Positions 61,261 through 64,000 of a DNA stretch of 64,000 bases are shown here, piece by piece. The notes below the pieces were generated by a model that worked only from the letters and a program-made list of their open reading frames with translations, did not search any database and was not told where the DNA came from. This DNA comes from Anoplopoma fimbria. Taxonomy: Eukaryota > Chordata > Actinopteri > Perciformes > Anoplopomatidae. The translations under genes and the position numbers were made by a program. How positions within the stretch are numbered: position 1 is the first letter of the stretch; the number at the start of each line of letters is the position of its first letter. The stretch spans positions 26,046,022 to 26,110,021 of the forward strand of contig NC_072449.1 in assembly GCF_027596085.1 (NCBI RefSeq). The letters are read 5' to 3'.

Positions 61261-61839
61261 CTACAGGCTGTTTTTGTGTGTAGATGTTTGTCTGCAGTGA
61301 TGTGAGCTGTCATTAATCCTTTGACTACGTGTCGGGGTTGGATAATAAAATAAAAAAAAACAGAAGATACCAAACGAAAAATGTATTTAGAAAAGTTTGT
61401 CACTTCATTTCGCATATATGAAAACATACATACTTTATAAATTGGGATTTGAGTTGGATCTATTAAATAATATTAACATGTTGTATGTTTATGAACATTG
61501 ATGGTAAATCAACAGTTTAGTTTGGTCTCCCTGAACTGAAAAGCTATCCTGCAAAAAGTATTCAGCTCATGCACTCTAGCCTATATCAGCAGTCATTTGT
61601 CTAAAAATGTCATCACTAATCAGTGACACATTATATCTCAATCTTTGAGATAATTACTTAGTATTATTACTAATTACTAAGTGATTTCACAGACAAGTAA
61701 TTTCTAGTCATTTCAGATTATACTCCAAGGGATTTGCCAAACACAGTGTTTTGCTTTGTCTGGTTTCTGTGCTGCCTTAGAAAGTTAGTTGGGAAAAAAT
61801 CTATGACATGTAAAGAGCAGCAAGCATTTAATTATCATG
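61261..61839. other. AT-rich non-coding DNA
   Basis: A-run near 61350; several TAATTACTTAGTA words near 61650-61680. Nothing recognised. Confidence 0.45.
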
Positions 61840-62170
61840 AAAAACAGGGCAGTGTGCAGAGAGAAGGCTAGATTTATATGCAGCACCACTGAATAGCAAT
61901 CCTCAGCACACTGCTAATTGTTTGATGGATAGTACGGAGCCATTTGCATTTATATTGTACCCCAAACGCCGCCCCCGTATTTAGGCCCCATATTTAACTA
62001 ACTCCTGACACTAGAGCAATGGACACGACGATCTGCCCAGCAAACACCTCAAGTGTTTTTAACGGGAGCTTCTGTAGCCCGCTGTGTGAACTGGTGGGTG
62101 GGTTGTTTGATGGGTCGGTTCTCGTTTTCATCCTACCAACATTTATTAGGCTTTAAAGATGTCCTCTTGA
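61840..62170. promoter_or_regulatory. possible conserved non-coding block
   Basis: Repeat-free block with CCATTTGCATTTATATTG (octamer-type ATTTGCAT) near 61940, CAAACGCCGCCCCCG near 61963 and TTTAACTAACTCC. No frame of note. Inferred. Confidence 0.25.
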
Positions 62171-63359
62171 GCATTATTTGGATTTAGGGAGTTAGGTGCT
62201 GATTATCCAGAATTAATTGAATACAATAACAACAAAAAAAACAGTGTTGGGCAGGGATATGCTTGGTTCGACTTTATTGTAACAAGCGCACCACATTTGT
62301 ACAGCAAGAATAAATAATAGAACTCTATTTTCTTTCATTGTAATATGAATATCTAAAGGTTTTTGACTGTTGGTCTGAAAAAACGATTTTAAGATGTGGC
62401 CTTGATTTTGTTCACTACTTTATGACATTATCTTCAAATCCTTAAAACATATTTGAATTGATTGATAATAAAAACTAATCCTTTATTGCAGAACTAGAAA
62501 ATGCCACTCTTTGTTGTTGTTAAATCTGTAGTTATTCCCTCCACATACACAAGGCTTGTTCACAACATCACTCTGTCTGATGACTCCAAGTCATTGTTCA
62601 ACGCTCACTGCAACACTTTCTCTGCATAACCACATAATTACTCTGCTTACAGCTGCTGTACATTTGCTTTACAACCACACACACCTAACTCTACCCTTGC
62701 CAATTGTAGACAATGCAATTGAAAAATGTAGAGTGTGCAATTGTTTTAAAGGGGGAAACAGAGCATCCATCATGTCTTTTGTCTATCCAGAGAGACCTCA
62801 ATTGATTTTGGATCACTGCATAGATATGCAGTTAGCTTCTTTTTGGCACAACCCACACTCTGCAGCCTTAGTGGAGCTTGGTCTTTGAAATAAAAGCATG
62901 TGATTGTTATCTTTTCTTTTCAGAGATTTCAATCCAATGGCAGTCATTTTTCACTGGTCTTTGTAAATAACTTTTTCAACTGAGTCTTTGTGAATGTACC
63001 CTAATTTACCTTCTCCTCTAGTGTTTCAAGCTACTTCTTTCCGTCCTGTGTGTTTTACTATGAGATGATAATAACACTTAAAAAATATTCCTCTAATCAA
63101 CTCCTGCTGTGGAGACATCTTGGTTGAATAAAACCTGCTGTTTATCATCTGCACGTACCAGTACATTCAAATAATGTGGCATTTTTCTTTGTTTTGGCTT
63201 CTTCTCCCAGGATTTAGACCTAGACAGATGAACAAGAACAAAGCTTTGCTCTCTGGCGCCGAAACACAATGCTAATGCCAGATGCAGCATATTTATGGAG
63301 AACAACGCTGTTTAGTTTTACAGTATACTTCTTGTGAAAAAAATCTGACAGCTGCCTGC
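62171..63359. other. AT-rich non-coding DNA
   Basis: A 110-codon frame at 62556-62888 has no recognisable domain. ATCTTTTCTTTTCAG at about 62910-62924 looks like an acceptor, but the following frame closes after about 18 codons. GGTTCGACTTT near 62265 is only a chance partial tRNA B-box. Confidence 0.42.
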
Positions 63360-63855
63360 ACTTGAGGTGGAAATCGTTTTGAGGACCTAACATTTGCATC
63401 CCATATCATCTGTCACTGTGTATGGCCTCTTGTTTTTTGTTTTGTTTTTGTTGAAACACCCCTCTGGGTTTCCCATGGCCTCAAAGGTACGTCTCATGCT
63501 ATCCCAGCCGATTAATAATGTGGAGAAAGGGCTCTGCAGAAGAGAGATGGCCGAAGCACTGAGCCCAGCTCTTTGGAAACAAAAACAATGCACTTTACAG
63601 AACATTCTCCAAACTTTAGAAAGCCGCTTCTTCTCTGCTCTCATGCATTTGCATAGCATCAAGGGTCTTGAGCAAAAAGGTAAAAATTAGCAACCCACAC
63701 AAGCTGCATCTGAAATCTTGGGAGCAGCTGAAGTGCCCTTGCGGCTGCATAGTGGGGGCATTTACCCCCCCTAATGTGGCGGAGGTCCTGGTATTGAGGC
63801 CCCAAGTCATTAATCACCAGGATCTTTTGAGCTGTCAATACATACAAAAAGAAAA
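63360..63855. promoter_or_regulatory. strong conserved element candidate
   Basis: Balanced, repeat-poor stretch with GCATTTGCATAGC (octamer-type, near 63645), CCAGCCGATTAATAATG near 63505 and CATTAATCACCAGG near 63808. Frames are open on both strands at once (63394-63690 plus, 63387-63662 minus, 63616-63871 minus), so low stop density is more likely than coding. Inferred enhancer-like block. Confidence 0.32.
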
Positions 63856-64000
63856 CCCCCAAACCAAACAATGGTGTCTTCAGTTAAAAAGTTTCTTTTT
63901 AAGCAGGGGCAAATATAGTTCACTAGGGATTATTGTTTATTGTTCTGTCTGGCAAAAATCTCATACAGTATTCATAAAGAGCTTATCTTGTGGAAAAATC
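63856..64000. other. window end, nothing recognised
   Basis: Short AT-rich tail of the window. Confidence 0.5.

Noticed and set aside
62265..62275. GGTTCGACTTT resembling a tRNA B-box
   Set aside because: It ends TTT rather than TCC and there is no A-box or cloverleaf upstream.
62910..62980. Acceptor-like TTTCTTTTCAG followed by a short frame
   Set aside because: The frame closes after about 18 codons without a donor and shows no family.

Overview
This window looks like teleost fish nuclear DNA, from an intergenic gene desert or one or more very large introns. It is AT-rich and has no long open reading frame on either strand. The longest frames are about 140 codons, overlap in several frames and show no recognisable domain. 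It carries long, nearly perfect microsatellites: (CTAT)30, (AT)32, a 65-base CA tract, (GA)23 and (A)30. Relics of interspersed repeats that I recognise from fish genomes are present: an L2-type LINE tail, hAT-like and other non-autonomous DNA elements, and a decayed start of the multi-copy fish RecQ-helicase-like ORF. There is no operon, phage, CRISPR, tRNA or rRNA signal, and prokaryotic concepts do not apply.

Layout. 1-13.8 kb is mostly plain AT-rich sequence with relic repeats (1.58, 4.26-4.44, 4.63-5.17 and 9.95-10.05 kb), a good CTCF-like motif at 8.16 kb and a pair of perfect hairpins at 3.3 kb. 13.8-32.4 kb alternates plain sequence with blocks of moderate GC, few stops and few homopolymers that resemble conserved non-coding elements (13.8, 16.0, 19.2, 20.7, 22.4, 24.1, 26.9, 28.2 and 31.85 kb). 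32.43-33.6 kb is a local tandem duplication built around CTAT arrays. Directly after it, 33.6-34.17 kb is the best gene-related candidate: a CpG-richer stretch with GGA and GA repeats ending in ATG followed by a splice-donor-like GTAAGA. It could be a 5'-UTR first exon on the + strand.

34.2-45.4 kb holds microsatellites and further element-like blocks. 45.4-53.7 kb has hAT-like and L2-like relics, a GT microsatellite and a hairpin pair at 51.45 kb. 54.08-56.28 kb is the densest cluster of conserved-element-like blocks. 56.5-57.3 kb is a DNA-transposon relic with imperfect inverted ends. 59.6-60.0 kb is the RecQ-helicase-like element relic. 60.7-61.25 kb is C-rich and has ETS- and Sp1-like motifs and a perfect GTAAGT donor, so it may be a second, alternative promoter or exon. 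The last kilobase holds another element-like block and a possible mini-exon.

How it may work together (inference): many element-like blocks around one or two promoter-like segments fit the regulatory landscape of a developmental or neural gene transcribed left to right, with most exons outside the window. I could not identify that gene. I found no convincing undescribed system. Conservation calls rest on composition only and need alignment.
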